Assembly: GCA_002369075.1 (NCBI GenBank)
Contig: DFEG01000038.1
Coordinates: 1-60,195 of the forward strand
Reading direction: 5' to 3'
DNA length: 60,195 bases
Source: Bacteroidales bacterium UBA3808
Lineage (GTDB): Bacteria; Bacteroidota; Bacteroidia; Bacteroidales; Paludibacteraceae
Shown: piece by piece, positions 1-7,769 of the stretch
How positions within the stretch are numbered: position 1 is the stretch's first letter
Layout: every line of letters starts with the position of its first letter
The notes under the pieces: model-generated
Database searches by the model: none
Told to the model about the DNA's origin: nothing
What the model saw: only the letters and a program-made list of their open reading frames with translations
Position numbers and translations under genes: made by a program

Positions 1-574
1 AGATGGCATTGACGGTAATGCCGTACTTGCCCCATTCGGCAGCGAGCGCACGGGTCATGTTCACTACGCCGCCTTTGGCTGCGTGGTACGGCGATGCGGG
101 CGCAATCTTATTGCCCACCAGTCCGTACATGGATGCTATGTTAATGATGCGTCCGTAGTTATTCGGAATCATGGTCTTTTTGGCTACAGCGCGCGCTACG
201 CGGAAAGAGCCGAAGAGGTCGATCTGCATCTCGTTCTCAAATTGGGCGTCGGTGATGTCCTCCGCGGGAGCTACGGCACCCGTACCGGCGTTATTCACCA
301 CAATGTCTATCTTGCCGAAATGCTTGATAGCCTCGTCCACCATTTTCTCCACCGCTTCGGTGCTCGTGATGTCGCATTGCAGCGGCAGCACCTCTACGCC
401 GAACGCCTGCTCGATCTCGTGCTGCACCTCCACCAGTTTCTCGTACCGGCGGGCTATGATAACTAACTTGCTACCGCGTGCAGCCAGGGCTTTCGCCATC
501 TGCACGCCTAATCCTCCCGAGCAACCGGTAACCAGTGCTACACGGCCGCTCAAATCAAATAAATCGTTATTCAT
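1..574 (-). CDS. SDR family oxidoreductase, gluconate 5-dehydrogenase-like (3' end outside window)
   Basis: This minus-strand gene runs off the left edge of the window. Translation from the ATG at 572-574 begins MNNDLFDLSGRVALVTG and shows the classical short-chain dehydrogenase/reductase layout: a TGCSGGLG nucleotide-binding glycine motif near residue 17, an NNAG motif in the middle, a serine in INIASMYG and a YHAAK catalytic Tyr/Lys motif. These residues bind NAD(P) and carry out hydride transfer on an alcohol or ketone. The pattern resembles the gluconate 5-dehydrogenase / 2-deoxy-gluconate 3-dehydrogenase branch more than FabG, but the substrate cannot be fixed from sequence, particularly with the C-terminus missing. 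About 190 residues are visible of the usual 250 or so. It lies 37 bp from the next minus-strand gene. Confidence 0.9.
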   Translation of the reverse strand, partial: MNNDLFDLSGRVALVTGCSGGLGVQMAKALAARGSKLVIIARRYEKLVEVQHEIEQAFGVEVLPLQCDITSTEAVEKMVDEAIKHFGKIDIVVNNAGTGAVAPAEDITDAQFENEMQIDLFGSFRVARAVAKKTMIPNNYGRIINIASMYGLVGNKIAPASPYHAAKGGVVNMTRALAAEWGKYGITVNAI

Positions 575-610
575 TGTACTATATATTATGTTTGTTTCGT
601 GCTATCTCAT

Positions 611-1912
611 TTAGTAAATCTCAACTATCTCGCGTTTTACGCGTCTGGTGATTTGTGAGCGCGTGAGCGGGCGGACATTCTCCGTCTCAAGGTTGGTGAC
701 GCGCTGGGTCGCTTTGATGGTCATCGGGACTTCCGTTTTCTTGGAGCCTATGATGTGTGCGTTGAACACCATGTTCTTCTCCTGGGTGTAAACGTGCCCG
801 TCTTTCCGTTGATAGATGGTGTTGAGACTCACATTGCCGCGGAGTCTCCTTAGACGGAATTTCTCGATGTTCGTCTCACTCATGTTGACCAGATTGAGCA
901 TCTGGAGCTGGTCGGCGTTCAGTTTGATGCCGAACGGAATAATAACCTTGACCTCTGCCTGCTCGGAGAAACGGATGACGGCATAACTCTCAGAATCAAC
1001 GATATAATGCCGGCGGAAAGTCATCTTGAAGAACCCTAAATAGCGGCTGACGGTCTGCGTGTGGGTGAGTACCGTCTCGCCCTCCGACTCGTTGGTGACC
1101 GTCCAGTGGCGGGTGTCAGCCATGGTCTGCTCAAAGTCGTACCGCATATTCCCTAACGCAAAAAGCGCCTGGTGCACCACTACGCCGCTATCCACGGCAT
1201 TTGCCGCCCGGCGGAGCATGTGCGAATGCGGGTTCTTGGACGATTTCTTGCCTTGGCTCTCCATCCGTTCGAGCATGTTGCCGGTGAGGATAGAGTCTGC
1301 TTGCGCACGTTTCTCGGCATCGAAGAAACGCTTGCAATACCGCCCCTGAAACTGTACGGAGTCGCGTCCCTCACGTGCCTGTTCGGGCAGCACAACCACA
1401 TCGGCAATCATCTGCTCCATACCCCAGACAGCCGTCGAACTGCCGGTCTGCGGAGAGTCAAAGCCGCTGTTCATCCGCACGTCGCTCACGATGCTATAAC
1501 GGGCGTTATTATCGGGAAACTCCTCTTCCAACTTGACATATACGGCGTGCAGCAGCGCCGCCATCTGTTTGCGTTTGTTCTTCTGCTTGCTCTTTTTGGC
1601 GGCTACCACCGTCTCCTCCAGCGCAATCGGTTGCTCGATGAGCACGATGGTTGCGAGGCTGCTGTCGGTGGTAGAGACAAGCTCCTCGGCGAGCACCACT
1701 TTCTTCTGGTAACCGATATAACTGACGATAATACGGCTGTCACGGGTGAGGTTCGCCTCAAACCGGAAATGACCGTCATTATTGGTCGCCGTGCCCCATT
1801 CGGGCGCAATCTCCGGATAGACGGTTGCGTACGGAACGGGCTCCCCTTTCTGGTCCACCACGCGCCCGGCGAACGAGCCTACAAAAGCTAATATGAATAG
1901 TAATGTCTTCAT
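611..1912 (-). CDS. Secreted protein with carboxypeptidase-like regulatory domain
   Basis: The 433-residue product starts with a short hydrophobic signal-like segment (MKTLLFILAFVGSFA), so it is probably exported. It then enters a carboxypeptidase-regulatory-like beta-sandwich (residues about 16-95: GRVVDQKGEPVPYATVY, then NNDGHFRF and IVSYIGYQKK), the fold found at the N-terminus of many Bacteroidota outer-membrane proteins. A lysine-rich stretch (KKSKQKNKRKQ) follows. The remaining 300 or so residues match no family I can name, though the layout resembles that of the DUF5686-type protein at 40960-43752. A minus-strand promoter lies just upstream at 1932-1963, so the gene is divergent from nadE. 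Function unknown; a cell-envelope role is inferred. Confidence 0.8.
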   Translation of the reverse strand: MKTLLFILAFVGSFAGRVVDQKGEPVPYATVYPEIAPEWGTATNNDGHFRFEANLTRDSRIIVSYIGYQKKVVLAEELVSTTDSSLATIVLIEQPIALEETVVAAKKSKQKNKRKQMAALLHAVYVKLEEEFPDNNARYSIVSDVRMNSGFDSPQTGSSTAVWGMEQMIADVVVLPEQAREGRDSVQFQGRYCKRFFDAEKRAQADSILTGNMLERMESQGKKSSKNPHSHMLRRAANAVDSGVVVHQALFALGNMRYDFEQTMADTRHWTVTNESEGETVLTHTQTVSRYLGFFKMTFRRHYIVDSESYAVIRFSEQAEVKVIIPFGIKLNADQLQMLNLVNMSETNIEKFRLRRLRGNVSLNTIYQRKDGHVYTQEKNMVFNAHIIGSKKTEVPMTIKATQRVTNLETENVRPLTRSQITRRVKREIVEIY

Positions 1913-1931
1913 CGTTATTCAAAAAACGCTG

Positions 1932-1963
1932 CAAAATTACTGAAAAATTTTGATATATGCAAA
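1932..1963 (-). promoter_or_regulatory. Bacteroidota-type promoter for the 611-1912 gene
   Basis: Read on the minus strand there is a TAATTTTG (-7 type, TAnnTTTG) at 1932-1939 and a TTTG (-33 type) at 1960-1963, separated by exactly 20 bp. It points at the gene starting at 1912 and overlaps the divergent nadE promoter. Confidence 0.6.
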
Positions 1964-1979
1964 AAAAGTTGTATCTTTG
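1948..1979 (+). promoter_or_regulatory. Bacteroidota-type promoter for nadE-murB-murA
   Basis: TTTG at 1948-1951 and TATCTTTG at 1972-1979 are separated by 20 bp, matching the Bacteroidota -33/-7 consensus. The spacer holds an A-tract. Transcription would begin just before nadE (2028). A 7-bp-period repeat (1995-2023) lies in the leader. Confidence 0.7.
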
Positions 1980-2027
1980 CACACGAATTATTTGTAAATG
2001 GTAAATGACTAAATCGTAAATGATTTC

Positions 2028-3959
2028 ATGAATAACAATTTTGGATTTGTGCGTGTGGCGGCGGCGGTGCCGTCCATCCGCGTGGCGGATTGTAAGTACA
2101 ACGTCGGGCAGATCAGGAAACAGATTGACGAGGCGATTGCCGAGGGCGTGGAGGTGATCTGTTTTCCGGAGCTGAGTCTGACGGGTTACACCTGTGCGGA
2201 CCTGTTCTTTACCCAAGCCTTGCAGCAGAGCGCAATGCGCGAACTGGAGGCGCTTTGCGACTACACACGGGGCAAGGCGATTATTGTCCTGGTGGGCGCA
2301 CCGATGCCCATTGAGAACGACCTCTTCAACTGCGCGTTCGTCATGACGGACGGCGAGGTGATGGGCGTCGTGCCGAAGGTCAACCTGCCGAACACCGGCG
2401 AGTTCTACGAGAAACGCTGGTTCATTTCCGGACGCGCCGCGCGCGAGTACATGCCCGGAGGCGTTGCGCCGCGTATTCCCAAAATAGAAATATGGAGTGG
2501 CGAAGTGCCGTTCGGTACAGACCTCCTTTTCTGCACCCGTAACTATAATTTCGGCATTGAGATTTGCGAGGACCTGTGGTCGCCGCTGCCTCCTTCTACC
2601 CAGTTGTCCATTCAGGGCGCGGAGCTCATCTTCAACCTCTCCAGTTCCAACTGCCTGGTGGGCAAAAACAATTTCCGCCGTCAGATGATCACCCAGCAGT
2701 CGGCACGCGTCCACTGCGGTTATGTCTATACTTCGTCCGGCGTGGGCGAATCGACCACCGATGTCGTGTACTCCGGTAGCACCTACATCGCCGAGAACGG
2801 CGAGATGCTGAGCGAAGGCGAGCGCTTCCAGCGCGTGAGTGACATGGTAATCCAGGAGATTGACATCGAGCGTCTGCGCACCGACCGGCAGCGGAACACC
2901 AATTTTACGAAAGACAAGACCGGGCACTACCGTCATATCAACGTGGCGCCCATTGAGCGCGAGGAGGAGTTCACGGAACCCGTACACCGCACCTTCTCGC
3001 CCTCGCCCTTCCTGCCCAAGAAAGGGGAGGAGGACCAGTACTGCATGGATATCTTCTCCATCCAGGCAAGCGCGCTGGCGAGGCGTTGGGAACATACCCA
3101 CGCCGAGACGCTGGAGGTCGGTATCTCCGGCGGTCTGGACAGCACGCTCGCGCTCCTCGTGTGCGTGCAGACGGCGGATATATTAGGTATCGACCGCAGC
3201 AAAGTGGTAGGCGTCACGATGCCGGGCTTCGGCACTTCAGACCGCACCTACCAGAACGCGCTCCAGCTCATGGAGGAGCTCGGGATCACCCACCGCGAGA
3301 TATCTATCTGCGACGTCACAACCCAACACCTGAGCGACATCGGGCACGACATGGAGACCCACGACGCAACCTACGAGAACGCGCAGGCTCGCGTGCGGAC
3401 GATGATACTCATGGACCTCGCCAACGAACTGAACGGACTCGTCGTCGGCACGGGCGACCTGAGCGAACTGGCGCTCGGCTGGTGTACCTACAACGGAGAC
3501 CAGATGTCCATGTACGGCGTGAATGCCGGCATTCCGAAGACCCTCGTCAAGTTCCTTGTCAAGTACGCTGCGGAGAACCTCTACGGCGAGCCGCTGAGGT
3601 CTATCCTCCTTGACGTGGTCGATACGCCTGTCTCGCCGGAACTGCTGCCCACGGACGAGAACGGAGAGATTGCCCAGAAAACCGAGGACAAGGTGGGGCC
3701 GTACGACCTGCACGATTTCTTCATCTACTATTTCCTGCGGTTCGGTTTCACCCGCGAGAAGATCAAATACATGGCGCTGCAGGCGTTCGAAGACCGCTAC
3801 GACGAAGCGACCATCGATAAGTGGTTGGCTACCTTCATGAGGCGGTTCTGCACCCAGCAGTTCAAACGCACCGCCATGCCTGACGGACCCAAAGTAGTTA
3901 GTGTTTCACTGTCCCCGCGGGGCGATTGGAGAATGCCGAGCGATGCGAGCTGTATCTGA
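2028..3959 (+). CDS. nadE: Glutamine-dependent NAD(+) synthetase
   Basis: The 643-residue protein has the two-domain layout of glutamine-hydrolysing NAD synthase, which amidates nicotinic acid adenine dinucleotide to NAD using ATP. The N-terminal nitrilase-type glutaminase domain (about residues 1-290) shows the Glu of CFPELSLTGYTC, the Lys of VPKVNLPNTGEFYEK and the Cys of FGIEICEDLW. The C-terminal ATP pyrophosphatase domain has the SGGLDST P-loop (near residue 369) and the GTGDLSELALGWCTYNGD substrate segment. Length is normal for the family. The ATG at 2028 is preceded by a good promoter at 1948-1979. The gene ends 1 bp before murB, so the two are probably co-transcribed and translationally coupled. 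The last 25 or so residues are unremarkable and variable in the family. Confidence 0.97.
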   Translation: MNNNFGFVRVAAAVPSIRVADCKYNVGQIRKQIDEAIAEGVEVICFPELSLTGYTCADLFFTQALQQSAMRELEALCDYTRGKAIIVLVGAPMPIENDLFNCAFVMTDGEVMGVVPKVNLPNTGEFYEKRWFISGRAAREYMPGGVAPRIPKIEIWSGEVPFGTDLLFCTRNYNFGIEICEDLWSPLPPSTQLSIQGAELIFNLSSSNCLVGKNNFRRQMITQQSARVHCGYVYTSSGVGESTTDVVYSGSTYIAENGEMLSEGERFQRVSDMVIQEIDIERLRTDRQRNTNFTKDKTGHYRHINVAPIEREEEFTEPVHRTFSPSPFLPKKGEEDQYCMDIFSIQASALARRWEHTHAETLEVGISGGLDSTLALLVCVQTADILGIDRSKVVGVTMPGFGTSDRTYQNALQLMEELGITHREISICDVTTQHLSDIGHDMETHDATYENAQARVRTMILMDLANELNGLVVGTGDLSELALGWCTYNGDQMSMYGVNAGIPKTLVKFLVKYAAENLYGEPLRSILLDVVDTPVSPELLPTDENGEIAQKTEDKVGPYDLHDFFIYYFLRFGFTREKIKYMALQAFEDRYDEATIDKWLATFMRRFCTQQFKRTAMPDGPKVVSVSLSPRGDWRMPSDASCI

Positions 3960-3960
3960 T

Positions 3961-4866
3961 ATGAAAATCCCCAACACGTTCGGAATGGACGTGAAGGCGA
4001 GGTTGTTCATCGAGTACTACTCGCTGGACGAGTTGCGGCAAGTGCTCCGCGAGCACAAGGGCGAACCGATGCTCCATATCGGGCAGGGCTCCAACCTCCT
4101 TTTTACCAAGGATTATGACGGTGTGATTCTGCACTCCGGCATGGCGCGGGCGCGGTTCATTGACGACGAGACGGTAGAGGCACAGAACGGGCTGCGGCTC
4201 GACGATCTCATCGCCCAACTGACCGACATGGCGTACTGCGGCATGGAGAAACTGAGTCTCATCCCGGGCGAGGTAGGTGCGTCGGCGGTGCAGAACGTAG
4301 GCGCGTACGGCGTGGAGGCGAAAGATGTGATAGAGCGCGTTTATACGATAGACATAGAGACCCTCGAGGAACGCATCTTCACCAATGAGGAGTGCCGGTT
4401 CGGCTACAGGGACAGTATCTTCAAGCACGAACTCAAGGGCAAATATATCGTCACTTCCGTGGTCTATAAAGTCAAGCCCGGAGAGGCGTCCGCCACCCGC
4501 GAGGAGATTATCCAAACGCGCATGGCGAAACTGCCGACAGTCGGCGAGGTGGGTTCCGCAGGCTCCTTCTTCATGAACCCCTTTGTCTCCGAAGAGAAAG
4601 CGAATGAGTTACTAAAGATATATCCGGATATGCCTAACTTCCCTTCGCCCAGCGGTGTCAAAATCCCTGCCGCCTGGCTCATTGAGCAATGCGGATGGAA
4701 AGGCAAGACCCTTGGTGGTGCACAGGTATGGCATAAGCAGCCGCTCGTCATCGTCAACGCCAACCACGCTACGCCGGACGACATCATCGCCCTCGCTGAC
4801 GCGGTCAGCAAAAGCGTCAAAGACAAATTCAACATAGATATTCACCCCGAAGTAAACTATATCTGA
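3961..4866 (+). CDS. murB: UDP-N-acetylenolpyruvoylglucosamine reductase
   Basis: MurB reduces UDP-GlcNAc-enolpyruvate to UDP-MurNAc with NADPH and FAD in the cytoplasm, the second committed step of peptidoglycan synthesis. The 301-residue product shows the FAD-binding segment GQGSNLLFTKDYDG, the YGVEAKDVIERVYTID region, the CRFGYRDSIFK segment found in type I enzymes, the catalytic serine in VGSAGSFFMNP and a C-terminal Glu in HPEVNYI. The ATG at 3961 is preferred over an upstream in-frame ATG because it follows the nadE stop by 1 bp and begins the conserved N-terminus (MKIPNTFGMDVKARLF). The gene is followed after 1 bp by murA, so consecutive pathway steps are adjacent, although in reverse reaction order. 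Confidence 0.97.
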   Translation: MKIPNTFGMDVKARLFIEYYSLDELRQVLREHKGEPMLHIGQGSNLLFTKDYDGVILHSGMARARFIDDETVEAQNGLRLDDLIAQLTDMAYCGMEKLSLIPGEVGASAVQNVGAYGVEAKDVIERVYTIDIETLEERIFTNEECRFGYRDSIFKHELKGKYIVTSVVYKVKPGEASATREEIIQTRMAKLPTVGEVGSAGSFFMNPFVSEEKANELLKIYPDMPNFPSPSGVKIPAAWLIEQCGWKGKTLGGAQVWHKQPLVIVNANHATPDDIIALADAVSKSVKDKFNIDIHPEVNYI

Positions 4867-4867
4867 T

Positions 4868-6175
4868 ATGGCAAGTTTTGTAGTTGAAGGAGGCCATAAA
4901 TTACACGGCGCCATCACCCCGCAGGGCGCGAAGAATGAGGCGCTCCAAGTGCTCTGCGCAGTACTCTTGACCAAGGAAACGGTCGTCATCGACAACCTCC
5001 CGAATATTCTCGATGTCAATAACCTCATTGACCTCCTCGCGTCCATAGGCGTGACGGTGGAGAAACTGGCGAAAGGCAAGTACGCCTTCACGGCGGCTAA
5101 CCTCGATACCGCTTATCTGAGGTCCGCGGATTTCCTCAAGAAATGTAACAAACTGCGTGGTTCGGTGATGCTGATCGGTCCGCTCTTGGCGCGTTTGGGC
5201 GAAGTGACGTACGCCAAGCCCGGCGGAGACAAGATCGGCCGTCGCCGGCTGGACACGCATTTCCAGGGAATGGTGAACCTCGGGGCTACTTTTGAGTACG
5301 ACCAGAACCTGCTGGCGTACCGTTTTAACGGCAAGCATCTCAAGGGCGCGTACATGTTGCTCGACGAGGCGTCCGTCACCGGAACGGCGAATATCATCAT
5401 GGCGGCAGTCATGGCGCAGGGCACAACTACGATTTACAACGCCGCCTGCGAGCCTTATGTGCAACAGCTCTGCCGCCTTCTCAACAACATGGGCGCGAAA
5501 ATCAGCGGAGTGGGGTCGAACCTCCTGACCATCGAAGGAGTCAAAGCCCTCCACGGCGCGCAGCATAAACTCCTGCCGGATATGATTGAGGTAGGCTCAT
5601 TCATCGGCATGGCAGCTATCACCGGTTCGGAACTCCGCATCAAAGATGCCGGAATCCGCGACTTGGGAATTATCCCCGATGCCTTCCGTCGCCTTGGTAT
5701 CCGCATTGACGAAGAGGGCGACGACCTCGTCATCCCTGCGCAGGAGCACTACCAGATTGAGTCTTTCCTCGATGGCTCCATCCTCACGATAGCCGACGCC
5801 CCGTGGCCCGGACTGACGCCGGACTTGCTGTCCGTCCTTCTGGTGGTCGCTACGCAGGCGAAGGGCTCTGTCCTTATCCACCAGAAGATGTTTGAGTCCC
5901 GCCTTTTCTTCGTGGACAAACTGATTGACATGGGCGCGCAGATCATCCTCTGTGACCCGCACAGGGCGGTAGTCGTGGGGCATAACCATGAGCGCCAACT
6001 GAAGCGTAACAACATGACTTCCCCCGACATCCGTGCCGGTATAGCCATGCTGATTGCCGCCATGTCTGCCGAAGGCACTTCCCGCATTGACCATATCGAC
6101 CAGATCGACCGCGGTTACGAAGACATCGAGTCCCGCCTCAACGCCCTCGGTGCCTGCATAAAAAGAGAAGAGTAA
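4868..6175 (+). CDS. murA: UDP-N-acetylglucosamine 1-carboxyvinyltransferase
   Basis: MurA transfers enolpyruvate from PEP to UDP-GlcNAc, the first committed peptidoglycan step. The 435-residue protein matches the family's length and its pseudo-symmetric EPT fold: QGAKNEALQVL near residue 20 with the conserved Lys/Asn pair, the active-site loop around residue 121, and the DMIEVGSFIGMAAITG segment. The active-site loop reads KPGGDKIGRRRLDTH, so the catalytic Cys of the E. coli enzyme (Cys115) is replaced by Asp121, which is known to give natural fosfomycin insensitivity in MurA of some other bacteria. The ATG at 4868 lies 1 bp after murB. The gene ends the nadE-murB-murA unit. Confidence 0.97.
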   Translation: MASFVVEGGHKLHGAITPQGAKNEALQVLCAVLLTKETVVIDNLPNILDVNNLIDLLASIGVTVEKLAKGKYAFTAANLDTAYLRSADFLKKCNKLRGSVMLIGPLLARLGEVTYAKPGGDKIGRRRLDTHFQGMVNLGATFEYDQNLLAYRFNGKHLKGAYMLLDEASVTGTANIIMAAVMAQGTTTIYNAACEPYVQQLCRLLNNMGAKISGVGSNLLTIEGVKALHGAQHKLLPDMIEVGSFIGMAAITGSELRIKDAGIRDLGIIPDAFRRLGIRIDEEGDDLVIPAQEHYQIESFLDGSILTIADAPWPGLTPDLLSVLLVVATQAKGSVLIHQKMFESRLFFVDKLIDMGAQIILCDPHRAVVVGHNHERQLKRNNMTSPDIRAGIAMLIAAMSAEGTSRIDHIDQIDRGYEDIESRLNALGACIKREE

Positions 6176-6252
6176 TATGCAAAATTTGCATATGTCAAGA
6201 GAAAACAGTTAACAGTTTCCAAAACGGAAACAGTTGATACAGATACAATAAT

Positions 6253-7233
6253 ATGAACGACATTGAAAATAGAGGCGAGATAATCATCTATCGTGCGCAA
6301 GACAACACGGTACAACTCGATGTGCGCATGGAGAATGAAACCGTGTGGTTGTCCGCCGCGCAGATGGCTCAATTATTTGGCAAGGAAGAATCAAACATTC
6401 GCCGTCATATAATTAATGTTTTTCGCGACGAAGAAGTAGAGCGCGAAAATAACGTGCATTTTTTACACGTTAATGGGGTTAAGAAGCCTGTCCCCTTTTA
6501 CTCGTTAGATGTAATCCTTTCCATTGGATACCGCGTTAACTCCAAGCGTGCTATCGCTTTCCGACAGTGGTCAACTAAGATACTCAAAGACTACCTCGTC
6601 AAAGGCTTTGCGGTCAATGAGAAACTCCGTCGTGAACAGTTGTCGGATTTGCGGCAGTTGGTCCAGATTGTGGGTCGAACGGTACAAAGTAAGGCGGTGG
6701 AGAGCGAGGATGAGACGCAGGCTATTTTTGATGTCGTTTTGGACTACACGTACGCGCTGGATACCTTGGATAACTATGATTATGAGCGTCTGACCGTCAA
6801 AGAGACTACGCCCGAAGAGCGTTTCCACGCCACGTATGAGAACGCCATGCAGACCATTGCAGCACTGCGTGAGAAATTCGGCGGTAGTACCCTGTTCGGC
6901 AACGAAAAAGATGACTCGTTCAAAAGCAGTATAGGTCAGATTTATCAGACTTTCGGAGGAAAGGACCTCTATCCGAGTGTGGAGGAAAAAGCAGCGATGT
7001 TGCTGTATTTGGTGACCAAAAACCACTCTTTTTCGGACGGCAACAAACGTATCGCGGCTACGTTGTTCCTGTGGTTCCTGAACAACAACGGCATTCTCTA
7101 CCGCGAGGATGGCACCAAGCGTCTGGCGGACAACACCCTTGTTGCCTTGACCCTTATGATTGCCGAGAGCCGTACGGAAGAGAAAGACACCATGGTCAAA
7201 GTAGTGGTGAATTTGATTAACCAGAAGAACTAA
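6253..7233 (+). CDS. RhuM family protein with C-terminal Fic/Doc-type domain
   Basis: The 326-residue protein joins two modules. The N-terminal part (about 1-130) matches the virulence RhuM family: IIIYRAQDNTVQLDVRMENE, VWLSAAQMAQLFGKEESNIR, and SLDVILSIGYRVNSKRAIAF, a DNA-binding-like region. The C-terminal part (about 190-326) has a Fic/Doc core, HSFSDGNKRIAATLF, close to the HxFxDGNxR motif of enzymes that transfer AMP or phosphate to target proteins. The central region is probably a linker or coiled coil. There is no signal peptide, so it should act in the cytoplasm. No separate antitoxin is visible next to it. It begins the accessory block after the cell-wall operon; targets are unknown. 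Confidence 0.85.
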   Translation: MNDIENRGEIIIYRAQDNTVQLDVRMENETVWLSAAQMAQLFGKEESNIRRHIINVFRDEEVERENNVHFLHVNGVKKPVPFYSLDVILSIGYRVNSKRAIAFRQWSTKILKDYLVKGFAVNEKLRREQLSDLRQLVQIVGRTVQSKAVESEDETQAIFDVVLDYTYALDTLDNYDYERLTVKETTPEERFHATYENAMQTIAALREKFGGSTLFGNEKDDSFKSSIGQIYQTFGGKDLYPSVEEKAAMLLYLVTKNHSFSDGNKRIAATLFLWFLNNNGILYREDGTKRLADNTLVALTLMIAESRTEEKDTMVKVVVNLINQKN

Positions 7234-7279
7234 GAATAGAATACGATCAAATAGCACTAAAGTAGCAGTTAAACACGAC

Positions 7280-7312
7280 AACGAGACGATAACGAGTCGA
7301 TAACGAGTCGAA
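7280..7312 (+). repeat. 11-bp tandem repeat, 3 copies
   Basis: Three adjacent 11-bp units, AACGAGACGAT, AACGAGTCGAT and AACGAGTCGAA, fill part of the gap between the RhuM-Fic gene and the next gene. The AACGAGTCG core is the same as in the 4-copy array at 49066-49109 inside the DAHP synthase/chorismate mutase gene. Confidence 0.85.
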
Positions 7313-7353
7313 AACGGATGCTGGGATCGTCCTGAGAAAAACGTAATGAAACT

Positions 7354-7743
7354 ATGGCAAAAGCAGAACTAGACATATTACTGAACAAACTGCAAGGTCG
7401 CCTTACTGGTGACAGCAAATTCTATGCCACTAACCGTCATGGCAGAACGGTCATCAGCAACTACCCGGTGCACAAAGATCCCAAATCCATCTCTGTGCAA
7501 CAAAAAGCCAATAGTTCCGCATTCGCTCTGCTCTCAAAACAGGCGAAAATCGAACTCTCCAACCCGAAACGACAAGCTTATTGGCAGCAACAATACAACG
7601 ACTACACACGCCTTGCCAACAAGAACCTTAACAGAGCGAATACTCAGTTCTTTGGTCCAGACTCCCCTGCCGTAACCAAGAACAAACACTATTCCACGCT
7701 CCGTGGCTTCGTCATTGCAAAATTGAAAAATGAAAATGATTAA
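7354..7743 (+). CDS. Small basic protein of unknown function
   Basis: The 129-residue protein is rich in Lys, Asn and Gln (for example NRHGRTVISNYPVHKDPKS and KQAKIELSNPKRQAYWQQ) and has no signal peptide or membrane segment. I do not recognise the family. It reads like a real gene: the ATG is well placed, composition is coherent, and it sits between accessory genes with a 26-bp gap to the DUF262 gene downstream. The pattern of basic and aromatic residues would suit nucleic-acid binding, but that is only a guess. Confidence 0.65.
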   Translation: MAKAELDILLNKLQGRLTGDSKFYATNRHGRTVISNYPVHKDPKSISVQQKANSSAFALLSKQAKIELSNPKRQAYWQQQYNDYTRLANKNLNRANTQFFGPDSPAVTKNKHYSTLRGFVIAKLKNEND

Positions 7744-7769
7744 AATATTAACGTAAAATTATATAAACT

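Noticed and set aside
1779..3101. 440-codon minus-strand frame across nadE
   Set aside because: It overlaps conserved nadE sequence and the nadE promoter, and its product resembles no protein family.
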